Program-made: the position numbers and the translations under genes
The notes under the pieces: model-generated
Told to the model about the DNA's origin: nothing
What the model saw: only the letters and a program-made list of their open reading frames with translations
The model's database searches: none
Assembly (NCBI GenBank): GCA_020628545.1
Contig: JAHDEX010000013.1
Coordinates: 1 to 64,000 of the forward strand
Source of the DNA: Paracoccaceae bacterium
GTDB taxonomy: Bacteria; Pseudomonadota; Alphaproteobacteria; Rhodobacterales; Rhodobacteraceae
Direction: 5' to 3'
Length of the DNA stretch: 64,000 bases
Part shown: positions 16,200-24,738 of the stretch, in pieces
How positions within the stretch are numbered: position 1 is the first letter of the stretch
Layout: each line of letters opens with the position of its first letter

Positions 16200-17197
16200 A
16201 AGATGAAGTCCCGAACCTGAAGGACTACGATCAGACGCTCCGCGATGAGGCGGCAGAGCCGTCGCTCGAGGTTCCGCAGGGGGAGCCGACCTCCAAAACC
16301 CAGATCATTGCGATCTACGGGAAGGGTGGCATTGGTAAGTCGTTCACGCTGGCGAACCTGAGCCACATGATGGCGGAGATGGGCAAGCGGGTCTTGCTGA
16401 TCGGGTGTGACCCGAAGTCTGACACCACCAGCCTGCTGTTTGGCGGGAAGGCCTGCCCGACAATCATTGAGACCTCTGCCAAGAAGAAGATCGCGGGCGA
16501 AGAGGTGAAGATCGGCGACGTTTGCTTCAAGCGCGGCGGTGTCTTCGCGATGGAGCTTGGCGGGCCGGAAGTTGGCCGTGGCTGTGGTGGTCGCGGGATC
16601 ATCCATGGGTTTGAGCTGCTTGAGAAGCTTGGGTTCCATGACTGGGACTTTGACTATGTCCTGCTCGATTTCCTGGGCGATGTTGTTTGCGGCGGATTTG
16701 GTCTGCCGATTGCGCGGGATATGGCGCAGAAAGTGATCCTTGTGGGGTCCAACGACCTGCAGTCGCTTTATGTGGCGAACAACGTGTGTTCCGCTGTGGA
16801 ATACTTCCGCAAGATGGGCGGCAACGTTGGTGTTGCTGGCCTTGTGATCAACAAGGACGACGGGACGGGTGAGGCGCAGGCCTTTGCTGATGCTGTCGAT
16901 ATTCCGATCCTTGCGTCGATCCCTGCAGACGATGATCTGCGCAAGAAATCCGCCAATTATCAGATTGTTGGCACGGCAGACGGCCCATGGGGCGCTTTGT
17001 TTGCTGAGCTTGCCGACAATGTCAGTGATGCCCCGCCGGTGCGCCCGCAGCCTCTCAACCAAGATGAACTGCTTGAACTATTCGATGGCTCCGACACCGG
17101 TGCGGGCGTCGTTCTGGACCCGGCGACCGACGCAGATATGCGCGGCAAGAATGCGAAGCCGAAAGTGAGCCTGGAGGTGATTTATGACGATGCCTGA
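16196..17197 (+). CDS. bchX: Chlorophyllide a reductase iron protein subunit BchX
   Basis: NifH-like ATPase (333 aa) passing electrons to BchYZ for reduction of ring B of chlorophyllide a. P-loop GKGGIGKS near residue 42; [14 protein letters not shown]; cluster-ligand cysteines in GRGCGGRGI and in [11 protein letters not shown]. The ATG at 16196 overlaps the bchC stop; a TTG at 16184 in frame is not favoured. The C-terminus extends about 40 residues beyond typical NifH, as in BchX. It overlaps bchY by 14 bp. Enzymes of this class are oxygen-sensitive, yet phototrophs of this kind are aerobic, so local protection is implied. Confidence 0.95.
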   Translation: MKDEVPNLKDYDQTLRDEAAEPSLEVPQGEPTSKTQIIAIYGKGGIGKSFTLANLSHMMAEMGKRVLLIGCDPKSDTTSLLFGGKACPTIIETSAKKKIAGEEVKIGDVCFKRGGVFAMELGGPEVGRGCGGRGIIHGFELLEKLGFHDWDFDYVLLDFLGDVVCGGFGLPIARDMAQKVILVGSNDLQSLYVANNVCSAVEYFRKMGGNVGVAGLVINKDDGTGEAQAFADAVDIPILASIPADDDLRKKSANYQIVGTADGPWGALFAELADNVSDAPPVRPQPLNQDELLELFDGSDTGAGVVLDPATDADMRGKNAKPKVSLEVIYDDA

Positions 17198-18782
17198 TGG
17201 CCAAGACCGGCAAGGCTATGAAGTGGGCTACGACGAAACGGGCAACGTCCAGATCGTCGAAGGCCGACCGCGTGAGGCATCTCAAGAAGTCGTGAAGGCG
17301 ACCGCCTTGGACGGCGGATGCACGGCAGGTGCGGCCACGATGGAAGCGGCGGCGCGCGAGGCGGGTAAGTCCGATATCCTTGACCAATTCGCGCAAGACT
17401 ATCCGCAAGGGCCCCATGACCAGCCACAGTCGATGTGTCCGGCGTTTGGGTCTTTGCGCGTGGGCTTGCGGATGAAGCGGGTGGCGACGGTGCTGTCCGG
17501 GTCTGCCTGCTGTGTCTATGGCCTGACGTTTGTGTCGCATTTCTACGGTGCGCGCCGGTCGGTTGGCTATGTGCCGTTTAATTCTGAGACGCTGGTCACA
17601 GGTAAGCTGTTTGAGGACATCCGGGACTCCGTGCATGAGATGGCGGATCCGGCGAAGTATGACGCGATTGTCGTGACAAACCTTTGCGTGCCAACTGCGT
17701 CCGGCGTGCCGTTGCGTTTGCTGCCGTCCGAGATCAATGGCGTGCGGATCGTGGGCATTGATGTGCCTGGGTTCGGCGTGCCGACCCATGCGGAAGCAAA
17801 AGATGTGCTGGCCGGCGCAATGCTCAACTACGCCCGGCAAGAAATTGCAGCGGGGCCGGTGCAAGCGCCTGTTGGTGGAAAGTCTGATCGCCCGACTGTG
17901 GCAATGTTGGGAGAGATGTTCCCAGCCGATCCGATGATGATTGGCGCGATGTTGGCGCCACTTGGGTTGGCAGCGGGGCCAACTGTGCCGACGCGGGAGT
18001 GGCGAGAGCTTTATGCAGCGCTCGACTGCGGTGCGGTTGCAGCGATCCACCCGTTCTACACAGCGTCCATTCGGGAATTTGAAGCGGCGGGTCGCCAGAT
18101 CATTGGCTCTGCGCCTGTCGGGTATCACGGGACAGCGGCGTGGCTGAAGAGTATTGGTGAGGCGTTCAATGTCCCCGCCGCACAAGTTGGCGGGGCGTTG
18201 AATGCGTTTCTCCCGGCAGTGAAGGGCGCGCTTGAGGGTGCGCGGATCGACGGAACGATCACATTGTCCGGGTATGAAGGGTCAGAACTGCTCGTGGCCC
18301 GTCTGCTGATCGAAAGCGGGGCGCAGGTGCCTTACGTCGGCACGGCGTGCCCGAAGACACCGTGGTCTGCCGATGATGCGGCCTGGCTTGAGGGCAAGGG
18401 CGTGAAAGTCAAGTTTCGGGCGTCCTTGGAAGATGATCTGGCGGCGGTGGATGCAATCAAGCCGAACCTCGCCATTGGGACCACCCCGGTTGTGCAGCAC
18501 GCGAAGGAACGCGCCATTCCGGCGCTCTATTTCACCAATCTGATCTCTGCACGCCCATTGATGGGGCCCGCCGGTGCCGGGTCTTTGGCGCAGGTGGTCA
18601 ACGCGGCCATCGGTGGTGCTGAGAAGATGTCGAAGATGAAAGCTTTCTTCGAAGGTGTCGGGCGCGACGATACGGCCGGTGTTTGGGAGGGCAGCCCCAA
18701 TCTGCGTCCGGATTTTCGCGCCCAACATCAAAAGAAGCTCGACAAAGCAGCGCGCGCGGCGAAGGCGGCGCAGATGATATGA
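17184..18782 (+). CDS. bchY: Chlorophyllide a reductase subunit BchY
   Basis: NifD/BchN-like catalytic subunit (532 aa) of chlorophyllide a oxidoreductase. The N-terminal region has cluster-binding cysteines ([11 protein letters not shown] and [11 protein letters not shown]), followed by [14 protein letters not shown]. The protein ends in a basic Ala/Lys-rich tail. ATG at 17184 with GGAGGTGA upstream, inside the end of bchX. After the stop comes a 109-bp spacer carrying a GC-rich repeat before bchZ. Confidence 0.95.
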   Translation: MTMPDGQDRQGYEVGYDETGNVQIVEGRPREASQEVVKATALDGGCTAGAATMEAAAREAGKSDILDQFAQDYPQGPHDQPQSMCPAFGSLRVGLRMKRVATVLSGSACCVYGLTFVSHFYGARRSVGYVPFNSETLVTGKLFEDIRDSVHEMADPAKYDAIVVTNLCVPTASGVPLRLLPSEINGVRIVGIDVPGFGVPTHAEAKDVLAGAMLNYARQEIAAGPVQAPVGGKSDRPTVAMLGEMFPADPMMIGAMLAPLGLAAGPTVPTREWRELYAALDCGAVAAIHPFYTASIREFEAAGRQIIGSAPVGYHGTAAWLKSIGEAFNVPAAQVGGALNAFLPAVKGALEGARIDGTITLSGYEGSELLVARLLIESGAQVPYVGTACPKTPWSADDAAWLEGKGVKVKFRASLEDDLAAVDAIKPNLAIGTTPVVQHAKERAIPALYFTNLISARPLMGPAGAGSLAQVVNAAIGGAEKMSKMKAFFEGVGRDDTAGVWEGSPNLRPDFRAQHQKKLDKAARAAKAAQMI

Positions 18783-18807
18783 GCTTGGTCTGCTTGGCAT
18801 ATGTTCT

Positions 18808-18880
18808 TGCGGGGGCCCGCCCCCCCACCCCCATTCGGGGCTTCGCCCCGGACCCCAAGGTATTTGGGGCAAGAAGAAAT
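18808..18880. repeat. GC-rich Rhodobacteraceae-type intergenic repeat between bchY and bchZ
   Basis: The spacer contains a GGGGGCCCGCCCCCC block, then CGGGGC-TTC-GCCCCG (18836-18850), a tight hairpin, then GGTATTTGGGGCAAGAAG. A related element lies at 46955-46995. Elements of this look are frequent between genes in Rhodobacteraceae genomes. Here it sits inside an operon, where its hairpin could affect mRNA processing or polarity between bchY and bchZ. Confidence 0.65.
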
Positions 18881-18891
18881 GGGGTGAGTCC

Positions 18892-20352
18892 ATGCTGATT
18901 ACGGATCATGATCGCGCAGGCGGGTACTGGGGGGCAGTCTATGCCTTCTGTGCAGTCAAAGGCTTACAGGTTGTCGTGGATGGCCCGGTGGGGTGTGAGA
19001 ACCTGCCTGTGACCTCCGTGTTGCATTACACCGATGGCTTGCCCCCGCACGAGTTGCCGATTGTGGTGACCGGGCTTGGCGAGAGCGAGATGGGGGAAGG
19101 CACCGAAGAAGCGATGAAACGCGCCTGGGAGGTGCTTGATCCGGCTTTGCCTGCCGTTGTTGTGACCGGCTCCATCGCGGAGATGATTGGCGGGGGTGTG
19201 ACGCCCCAGGGCACCAATATTCAGCGGTTTTTGCCGCGCACCATTGATGAAGATCAGTGGGAATGCGCCGACCGCGCGATGACCTGGATTTTCACCGAGT
19301 TCGGGATGACGAAGGGTCGCATGCCGCCCGAGAAGAAGCGCGAAGAGGGTGCAGCGCCGCGCGTGAATATTCTTGGGCCGATGTACGGCACATTCAATAT
19401 GCCTTCCGATCTGGCTGAAATTCGGCGTTTGGTGGAAGGGATTGGTGCTGAGGTCAACATGGTGATGCCGCTTGGCGCGCATTTGGCCGAGATGCGGAAC
19501 CTTGTGAATGCTGATGTGAACATCTGCATGTATCGGGAGTTTGGTCGCGGGCTGTGTGAAGTGCTGGGTAAGCCCTATCTGCAAGCGCCGTTTGGTGTGG
19601 ATTCGACGACGAAGTTCCTGCGTGCTTTGGGTGATCTGACGGGGCTGGACCCGGAGCCGTTTATCGAGAAAGAGAAGCATTCGACGCTGAAACCCGTCTG
19701 GGATCTTTGGCGGTCAGTCACGCAGGATTTCTTTGCAACGGCCACTTTCGGGATTGTCGGGACAGAGACCTATGCTCGGGGTATCCGCAACTACCTTGAA
19801 AACGACCTTGGGTTTCCTTGCGCTTTCGCTGTGGCGCGGACGCGTGGCAAGAAGACCAACAATGACGAAGTGCGTGACCTGATCCACACGAAGCGCCCCT
19901 TGGTCGTTTTCGGGTCGATCAACGAGAAGATGTACTTGGCAGAGGCCAAAGGCGGGCATGGGCCGGCACCTGCCTTCATTCCGGCTAGTTTCCCGGGCGC
20001 TGCGATCCGGCGCCATACCGGCACGCCCTTTATGGGTTACGCAGGGGCGACTTACGTGCTGCAGGAGGTCTGCAATGGCCTGTTTGATAGCCTGTTCCAT
20101 ATCCTGCCGCTGGCCACGGATATGGACGCCACCGATGCCACGCTCACGCCGCTGCGGCGCGATTTCCCCTGGGATGCCGATGCGCAAGCCAAGCTGGATG
20201 AGATCGTAGCCCAACACCCCATTCTGACGCGGATTTCCGCGGCAAAATCCCTGCGCGATGCGGCTGAAAAAGCCGCACTCGACGCAGGCAATGACCGTGT
20301 CGTCCTTGAGACAGTCGCGGCGCTTGAAACAACACCGGGAGGACAATCATGA
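18892..20352 (+). CDS. bchZ: Chlorophyllide a reductase subunit BchZ
   Basis: NifK/BchB-like partner (486 aa) of BchY. The N-terminus [26 protein letters not shown]-like segment and [20 protein letters not shown] carry a cluster-ligand cysteine. [13 protein letters not shown] and [12 protein letters not shown] are also typical. Its ribosome-binding site (GGGGTGAG) is supplied by the end of the repeat element upstream. The stop overlaps pufQ (ATGA at 20349-20352), linking bacteriochlorophyll synthesis to the puf genes as in Rhodobacter. Confidence 0.95.
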   Translation: MLITDHDRAGGYWGAVYAFCAVKGLQVVVDGPVGCENLPVTSVLHYTDGLPPHELPIVVTGLGESEMGEGTEEAMKRAWEVLDPALPAVVVTGSIAEMIGGGVTPQGTNIQRFLPRTIDEDQWECADRAMTWIFTEFGMTKGRMPPEKKREEGAAPRVNILGPMYGTFNMPSDLAEIRRLVEGIGAEVNMVMPLGAHLAEMRNLVNADVNICMYREFGRGLCEVLGKPYLQAPFGVDSTTKFLRALGDLTGLDPEPFIEKEKHSTLKPVWDLWRSVTQDFFATATFGIVGTETYARGIRNYLENDLGFPCAFAVARTRGKKTNNDEVRDLIHTKRPLVVFGSINEKMYLAEAKGGHGPAPAFIPASFPGAAIRRHTGTPFMGYAGATYVLQEVCNGLFDSLFHILPLATDMDATDATLTPLRRDFPWDADAQAKLDEIVAQHPILTRISAAKSLRDAAEKAALDAGNDRVVLETVAALETTPGGQS

Positions 20353-20573
20353 CCGATTTCACGACCGACGCACCCATGGTGCGCCCACGCACGGCGCCAC
20401 CGAAGCGGGAGTACTATGCCTACTTTGCCATCATTTTTCTGGCGGCCCTGCCGCTGGCCTTTCTGACATGGGGGTTGGCCGCAGCGCGCCAGTTCGCCCT
20501 GCCGGAAAAAGGCCCGCTCGCCAAAGCCTGGACACAAGCGCGGATCATCACGCCGCACATTTTCTCTGCATGA
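20349..20573 (+). CDS. pufQ: PufQ, bacteriochlorophyll/light-harvesting assembly factor
   Basis: A 74-residue single-span membrane protein. The cytoplasmic N-terminus is rich in Pro and Arg ([13 protein letters not shown]), followed by a hydrophobic helix at about 25-45 ([18 protein letters not shown]). PufQ is needed for normal pigment-protein formation in Rhodobacter and is thought to act in tetrapyrrole delivery. Identified from its place between bchZ and pufB and from the R-x-EYYAYF start of the helix. It is translationally coupled to bchZ. Confidence 0.88.
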   Translation: MTDFTTDAPMVRPRTAPPKREYYAYFAIIFLAALPLAFLTWGLAAARQFALPEKGPLAKAWTQARIITPHIFSA

Positions 20574-20592
20574 CAGTGCAGAACACGAGGTT

Positions 20593-20640
20593 CGTCGTTC
20601 CCCCCCGGAGCGACGGATTAGGGCAGGGGAAGAGCCCCTG
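20593..20640 (+). promoter_or_regulatory. Hairpins in the pufQ-pufB spacer
   Basis: Two small stem-loops, CGTCG/CGACG (20593-20615 region) and CAGGGG-N5-CCCCTG (20624-20640), precede pufB. In Rhodobacter the pufQ-pufB region is a site of mRNA processing that separates a long unstable message from the stable pufBA message; these structures could mark the same step. The function is inferred from position. Confidence 0.5.
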
Positions 20641-20696
20641 TCGTAACCCGGCCGCGGGGGGTGCGCGGCGTCAGTACAGAATTTTGGAGACAAAAC

Positions 20697-20855
20697 ATGG
20701 CTGACAAATCTGATCTGTCCTTCACAGGTCTCACTGATGAGCAGGCCCAGGAGCTGCACGCAGTCTACATGAGCGGGTTTACGTTGTTCACCATCGTAGC
20801 CGTCGTTGCGCATGTGCTGACGTACATCAAGCTTCCCTGGTTCTCTTGGGGTTAG
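20697..20855 (+). CDS. pufB: Light-harvesting 1 (B870) beta subunit PufB
   Basis: A 52-residue antenna polypeptide. Hydrophilic N-terminus ([16 protein letters not shown]) and one membrane helix ending [14 protein letters not shown]; the His in VVAHVLTY ligates bacteriochlorophyll. The ATG at 20697 follows TTGGAGA at good distance; the frame is open from 20661 but the upstream codons are not antenna-like. It forms the LH1 ring with PufA, around the PufLM reaction centre. The gene ends 12 bp before pufA. Confidence 0.96.
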   Translation: MADKSDLSFTGLTDEQAQELHAVYMSGFTLFTIVAVVAHVLTYIKLPWFSWG

Positions 20856-20867
20856 GGAGTCTGACGC

Positions 20868-21032
20868 ATGGCACAGTTTTATAAAATCTGGCTGGTGTTC
20901 GACCCGCGCCGCGTTTTCGTGGCCCAGGGCGTATTCCTTTTCTTGCTGGCAGCGATGATTCACCTCGTCCTGCTGAGCAATCCAGAGACCAACTGGTTCG
21001 AACGCGCCTTCGCCGCTGAAGACGTCGAGTAA
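20868..21032 (+). CDS. pufA: Light-harvesting 1 (B870) alpha subunit PufA
   Basis: A 54-residue antenna polypeptide. The start [17 protein letters not shown] is typical of LH1 alpha; the membrane helix [14 protein letters not shown] contains the bacteriochlorophyll-ligating His. The acidic C-terminal tail is [10 protein letters not shown]. Start ATG at 20868 preceded by TAGGGAG. It is followed by a stable stem-loop before pufL, which in purple bacteria protects the pufBA message and raises antenna to reaction-centre ratio. Confidence 0.96.
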   Translation: MAQFYKIWLVFDPRRVFVAQGVFLFLLAAMIHLVLLSNPETNWFERAFAAEDVE

Positions 21033-21049
21033 CGAACGCATCAATCAAA

Positions 21050-21082
21050 GCTGCGGGCGGATGCAAGACAACCGCCCGCAGC
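21050..21082 (+). promoter_or_regulatory. mRNA-stabilising stem-loop between pufA and pufL
   Basis: A hairpin with an 11-bp perfect stem (GCTGCGGGCGG pairing with CCGCCCGCAGC) and an 11-nt loop, 17 bp after the pufA stop. In Rhodobacter the pufA-pufL intercistronic hairpins block 3' decay so that pufBA outlasts pufLM; the same role is inferred. Confidence 0.82.
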
Positions 21083-21105
21083 AAGCAGACCGAGAATAAC
21101 GACAG

Positions 21106-21136
21106 GACAGGCCCGGCGTGGCCCGAGCGGCCTGTC
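21106..21136 (+). promoter_or_regulatory. Second stem-loop upstream of pufL
   Basis: GACAGGCC (21106-21113) pairs with GGCCTGTC (21129-21136), an 8-bp perfect stem ending 18 bases before the pufL ATG. It may add to the stabilising hairpin or modulate pufL initiation. Confidence 0.6.
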
Positions 21137-21154
21137 ATGGATGGAGTGAAACAC

Positions 21155-22006
21155 ATGGCGCAACTCAGCTTTGAGCGGAAATATCGCGTCAAGGGCGGCA
21201 CCCTTTTGGGTGGGGACCTGTTCGACTTCTGGGTTGGCCCCTTTTATGTGGGCTTCTTTGGGGTCACGACGTTCTTCTTTGCTGTCCTTGGGACGATCCT
21301 GATTTTTTACGGGGCCAGCCAAGGCCCGACTTGGAACCCCTGGTTGATCTCCATTGATCCACCACCGCTGGAATATGGCTTAGGCGCCGCGCCGTTACTC
21401 GAAGGCGGGCTTTGGCAGATCATCACGATTTGCGCCATCGGGGCCTTTAGCAGTTGGGCGCTGCGCGAAGTGGAAATATGCAACAAGCTGGGCATGGGTT
21501 ACCACGTCCCGATTGCTTTCAGCTTCGCGATCCTGGCCTATGTGACGCTGGTGGTTATTCGCCCGGTGTTGCTGGGGGCCTGGGGGCATGGTTTTCCCTA
21601 CGGGATCTTCAGCCACCTCGATTGGGTGAATAATGTGGGCTACGCCTATGGCAACTTCCACTACAACCCGGCGCATATGGTGGCGATCACCTTCTTCTTC
21701 ACCACCTGTCTGGCTTTGGCGTTGCACGGGTCGCTGGTTTTGTCGGCGGTCAACCCCGGCAACAAGGCGGACGAAATCCGGACGCCTGATCACGAAGACA
21801 CCTATTTCCGCGATCTAATCGGCTATTCCATCGGGCCGCTTGGTATTCACCGCTTGGGCTTGTTCCTGGCGCTGAACGCGGGCTTTTGGTCGGCGGTCTG
21901 CATCGTGATTTCTGGCACGGTCTGGTTCGATGCATGGGCTGACTGGTGGTACTGGTATGTCGACCTGCCGTGGTGGGTCAATCTGGAGGGCGGCGTCAAT
22001 GGCTGA
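21155..22006 (+). CDS. pufL: Photosynthetic reaction centre L subunit PufL
   Basis: Five-helix membrane protein (283 aa) binding the special pair, accessory pigments and the quinone QA/QB system with PufM. It begins [20 protein letters not shown] and carries [20 protein letters not shown] and the helix-D/E histidines ([26 protein letters not shown]). The ATG at 21155 is used because a purine-rich GGATGGAGTGAA precedes it; a frame start at 21137 adds only a short non-conserved stretch. It overlaps pufM by 8 bp. Confidence 0.97.
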   Translation: MAQLSFERKYRVKGGTLLGGDLFDFWVGPFYVGFFGVTTFFFAVLGTILIFYGASQGPTWNPWLISIDPPPLEYGLGAAPLLEGGLWQIITICAIGAFSSWALREVEICNKLGMGYHVPIAFSFAILAYVTLVVIRPVLLGAWGHGFPYGIFSHLDWVNNVGYAYGNFHYNPAHMVAITFFFTTCLALALHGSLVLSAVNPGNKADEIRTPDHEDTYFRDLIGYSIGPLGIHRLGLFLALNAGFWSAVCIVISGTVWFDAWADWWYWYVDLPWWVNLEGGVNG

Positions 22007-22913
22007 GTATCAGAACATCTTTACACAGGTGCAGGTCCAAGGGCCGCCTGAGATGGGCGTCGGTGATGTGGAGGACCGGACAGACAAGGCCGGTTTCTCT
22101 ACCCTTGCGGGGCTCTTTGGAAACGCGCAGCTCGGTCCGGTTTATCTTGGTGCCTTCGGCGTGATTTCCTTGGCGACCGGTTTGATCTGGTTCGTGATGG
22201 TTGGCCTCGCCTTCTGGGAGCAGGCTGGCTACAACGCGGGCGTCTTCCTGCGCGACCTCTTCTATCTGTCGCTTGATCCGCCTGTGCCCGGCTACGGCCT
22301 CTCAATGCCGCCCATGGACGAAGGTGGGTATTACCTGATCGCCTCGTTCTTCCTGCTGATCTCGGTGTTGACCTGGTGGGTGCGGACTTACCTGCGGGCT
22401 GAGGCGCTGGGGATGGGTAAACACGTAGCTTGGGCCTTTGCCTCTGCCATCTGGTTGTTCCTTGTGCTGGGTCTGTTCCGTCCGATCCTGATCGGAGATT
22501 GGTCCGAGATGGTGCCCTACGGGATCTTCACACACCTTGACTGGACCAACCTGTTCTCAATCAACCACGGTAACCTGTTCTACAACCCGTTCCACGCGCT
22601 GAGCATTGTATTCCTTTATGGGTCTGCCCTGCTGTTTGCGATGCATGGGGCGACGATCCTTGCAGTCAGCCGTTATGGCGGCGAGCGTGAGATTGAACAG
22701 ATCATCGACCGCGGGACTGCATCCGAACGCGCGGGTTTGTTCTGGCGCTGGACGATGGGCTTTAACGCCACGATGGAAGGCATTCACCGCTGGGCTTGGT
22801 GGTTCGCCGTTCTGACCACCCTGACCGGAGGGATCGGAATTTTGCTGTCCGGCACGGTTGTCGACAATTGGTACGTCTGGGCGCAGGTCCATGGCTTTGC
22901 CCCTGTAGAATAA
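21999..22913 (+). CDS. pufM: Photosynthetic reaction centre M subunit PufM
   Basis: Reaction-centre core partner of PufL (304 aa). Typical features are [16 protein letters not shown] at the start, [21 protein letters not shown], the pigment and iron ligands [20 protein letters not shown], and [13 protein letters not shown] near the C-terminus. ATG at 21999 lies inside the pufL end (ATGGCTGA overlap). No pufC follows; pufX is next, 10 bp downstream, so the special pair must be reduced by a soluble or separately anchored cytochrome. Confidence 0.97.
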   Translation: MAEYQNIFTQVQVQGPPEMGVGDVEDRTDKAGFSTLAGLFGNAQLGPVYLGAFGVISLATGLIWFVMVGLAFWEQAGYNAGVFLRDLFYLSLDPPVPGYGLSMPPMDEGGYYLIASFFLLISVLTWWVRTYLRAEALGMGKHVAWAFASAIWLFLVLGLFRPILIGDWSEMVPYGIFTHLDWTNLFSINHGNLFYNPFHALSIVFLYGSALLFAMHGATILAVSRYGGEREIEQIIDRGTASERAGLFWRWTMGFNATMEGIHRWAWWFAVLTTLTGGIGILLSGTVVDNWYVWAQVHGFAPVE

Positions 22914-22923
22914 GGAGAAGATG

Positions 22924-23169
22924 ATGCCAGAGATGGAAGAAATTCTGGGTACAGACCGGCGTGGTCGGCTTACGGCAGACATCACCTACCTGATGTTGAA
23001 AGGTGCCGGTTATGGGCTGATCGTGTTTCTTGCGCTGATCTTCACGATCCTGATCATCGCCGCAATTGGCCGGGCTTTGCCAGAAGACAGCCGCTTTCAA
23101 CCCGATCCCATCAATCGGAGTTCGATTGAGTTGCAGGTCGTTCCGGGCTCCACACACCGGGTGACCTAA
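22924..23169 (+). CDS. pufX: PufX, LH1-reaction centre quinone-channel protein
   Basis: An 81-residue single-span protein that opens the LH1 ring and helps quinone exchange and dimerisation of core complexes. Recognised by its place after pufM and by the signature LKGAGYG at the start of the helix (PufX of Rhodobacter has MKGAGW), a hydrophobic helix (about 27-46), and GRALPE just after it. The second of two adjacent ATGs (22924) is preferred because AGGAG is then 6 bases upstream. The C-terminal tail (about 30 residues) may be processed, as in Rhodobacter. Confidence 0.88.
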   Translation: MPEMEEILGTDRRGRLTADITYLMLKGAGYGLIVFLALIFTILIIAAIGRALPEDSRFQPDPINRSSIELQVVPGSTHRVT

Positions 23170-23177
23170 GCCATCGG

Positions 23178-23266
23178 GGCAGGTGGCTATCCCATATCGC
23201 CATCTGTCCTGACCCCGTCGGGCCCACCCTCCCTGGTTGGCCCGTCATGAAGGGGAATTCCCCTTC
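23178..23266 (+). terminator. Three tandem stem-loops after pufX
   Basis: Within 90 bp after the pufX stop lie three stem-loops. The first is a 10-bp stem with two G-U pairs (23178-23187 with 23199-23208). The second is CGGGCC/GGCCCG (23219-23244). The third is a perfect 18-bp palindrome with left arm GAAGGGGAA (23249-23266). Together they should end the puf message or protect its 3' end. Confidence 0.7.
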
Positions 23267-23302
23267 AGTTCCCTTCCTGTTGGCTACAGGAACTTGGCGC
23301 TG

Positions 23303-23322
23303 CAAACCAGGCTCGGTTTGCG
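23303..23322. terminator. Hairpin between pufX and the LysR-type gene
   Basis: GCAAACC and GGTTTGC form a 7-bp stem with a 6-nt loop, just 22 bp from the end of the convergent regulator gene. Followed on the plus strand by GGCGTCATTTTGG, a weak T run. It is probably the terminator shared by the two convergent units. Confidence 0.55.
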
Positions 23323-23344
23323 GCGTCATTTTGGTTTGGTGCAA

Positions 23345-24160
23345 TCAAGTCGCAAAGAGGTCGTAGAGCCGGTTGAGCACACGCCGGACATCCGACTGAT
23401 TGCGGTCGTCCTGATGCGTGACAATCCATTGGGTATGGGACAAGGCGCCAACGACGGGGCCGCGCGGTGCGAGGGTCGGATAGGCCGCGGCAACGAAGGT
23501 GGGTAAGATCGCAATACCAACACCACACAAAGCAAGATCAAGGCTATTGCGCGGTGCGGTGACCTCACAAGCAATTGCGTCGCCAGCGTTTTCCATTACC
23601 CACTTGGCTGAGGGGGTTTCAGACAAAACCCTAATCCAGCGATCGGGCGCTGACTCGGTCGCAAAGGGTGCAAACTGCACATCGCGGACCTGTTTACCCG
23701 CAAGGTTTTGTTCCGTTGGTCGCGCGTTCCGCAGGCCGATGGTCACAGCTCTGTGCGGCATATCGAGAACGGTCTCGGAGGCAACAAAACAAAGGCGCAC
23801 GTCTGGCGGATCACCACTGAGGCGCGTCACGTGGTTCAGCAGCCAAAGCGTCGTCCAGGAACCCGCCGAGACTTTGATGACCGGGAGGGCCTCTGTCGTT
23901 GCAGGTTGTAAAAGTGCTTCGAGACCAGCCGCAACACCGGCGGCGTCTGCCAGAAGGGCCTCTCCGTCCGGGGTGAGTGTGTAGCCCCGGTCATGTCGCA
24001 CAAACAGGGTCTTGCGCAACGCTTGTTCCAGCGCGAGCATCCGCCGCGACAATGTAGCAGGACTCTTGCCGGTCTGTTGGGCGGCTGGTGACAGGCCGCC
24101 CTCACGCGCAACAGCAAGAAAGAGACGCAGGTCATCCCAAGCGGGGGTCGTTTCATTCAT
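23345..24160 (-). CDS. LysR-family transcriptional regulator
   Basis: DNA-binding regulator of 271 aa. N-terminal winged helix (about residues 6-65: DLRLFLAVAREGGLSPAAQQ, SPATLSRRMLALEQAL, GYTLTPDGEALL), then a co-inducer-binding domain. The domain is somewhat short, and several positions (LLNHVTRLSGDPPDVRL; GVGIAILPTFVAA) match the GcvA/YafC-like subgroup. The ATG at 24160 is chosen; the frame continues to 24196. It stands between pufX and idi, where Rhodobacter carries dxs. It is codirectional with the idi-bchP-bchG block and only 44 bp after idi, so it might be read with it. The target is unknown. Confidence 0.88.
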   Translation of the reverse strand: MNETTPAWDDLRLFLAVAREGGLSPAAQQTGKSPATLSRRMLALEQALRKTLFVRHDRGYTLTPDGEALLADAAGVAAGLEALLQPATTEALPVIKVSAGSWTTLWLLNHVTRLSGDPPDVRLCFVASETVLDMPHRAVTIGLRNARPTEQNLAGKQVRDVQFAPFATESAPDRWIRVLSETPSAKWVMENAGDAIACEVTAPRNSLDLALCGVGIAILPTFVAAAYPTLAPRGPVVGALSHTQWIVTHQDDRNQSDVRRVLNRLYDLFAT

Positions 24161-24204
24161 GAAAAGATGTATAGCGCCCGTTCCAAACGCGCGCACCCAT
24201 CGGC

Positions 24205-24738
24205 TTATTCAGCCACGACAGTCTCGCCGACGATCAGCCCCAGATGTTCAGCGAGGTAGATCCGCAGCCAAGGCGTGAAGTGCTCCGGATGACGTTTCAC
24301 TTCGGCTGCAAGATCGTAAATATCGACCCAGCGTGTCGCCATGACCTCATCCGGGTTCAGGTCCATCGCAGGCTCGTCGCTGGTCTCGGCCACAAAGACG
24401 GCAACGACTTCGTGTTCAATCAGACCTCCGCCGACGTCGGCGCGATACTCGATCGTATCCTTGTAAGACGGAAAGATGCCCGTAATACCGAGTTCTTCTT
24501 TCAAACGTCGCACGGCACAATCGGCGTCTTTCTCATCCCATTCGGGATGTGTGCAGCACGTGTTCGCCCATTGCCCTGGGGTATGATACTTGCTCATCGC
24601 ACGCTGCTGGATCAGCACGCGGCCTTTGTTCAGGACGAAGATGCTGACCGCTTTGTGTTTCAGTCCTTTTTGATGGGCTTCCAGTTTCTCAACTGGTTTC
24701 AATTCGCCGTTCACCCAGGCCGGGATCATAATCGTCAT
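24205..24738 (-). CDS. idi: Isopentenyl-diphosphate delta-isomerase, type 1
   Basis: Nudix-fold enzyme (177 aa) interconverting IPP and DMAPP, feeding carotenoids and the phytyl/geranylgeranyl tail of bacteriochlorophyll. Catalytic Cys in WANTCCTHP (about residue 62) and the Nudix-type glutamates in VRRLKEELGITG; metal-binding His in KHKAVSIFVLN and STKYHTPGQW-like region. It corresponds to the 176-residue ORF of the Rhodobacter capsulatus cluster. The start overlaps the bchP stop by 4 bp. Confidence 0.94.
   Translation of the reverse strand: MTIMIPAWVNGELKPVEKLEAHQKGLKHKAVSIFVLNKGRVLIQQRAMSKYHTPGQWANTCCTHPEWDEKDADCAVRRLKEELGITGIFPSYKDTIEYRADVGGGLIEHEVVAVFVAETSDEPAMDLNPDEVMATRWVDIYDLAAEVKRHPEHFTPWLRIYLAEHLGLIVGETVVAE

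Noticed and set aside
20052-21044. 330-codon minus-strand frame across bchZ, pufQ, pufB and pufA
   Set aside because: It lies opposite well supported photosynthesis genes and has no recognisable sequence.
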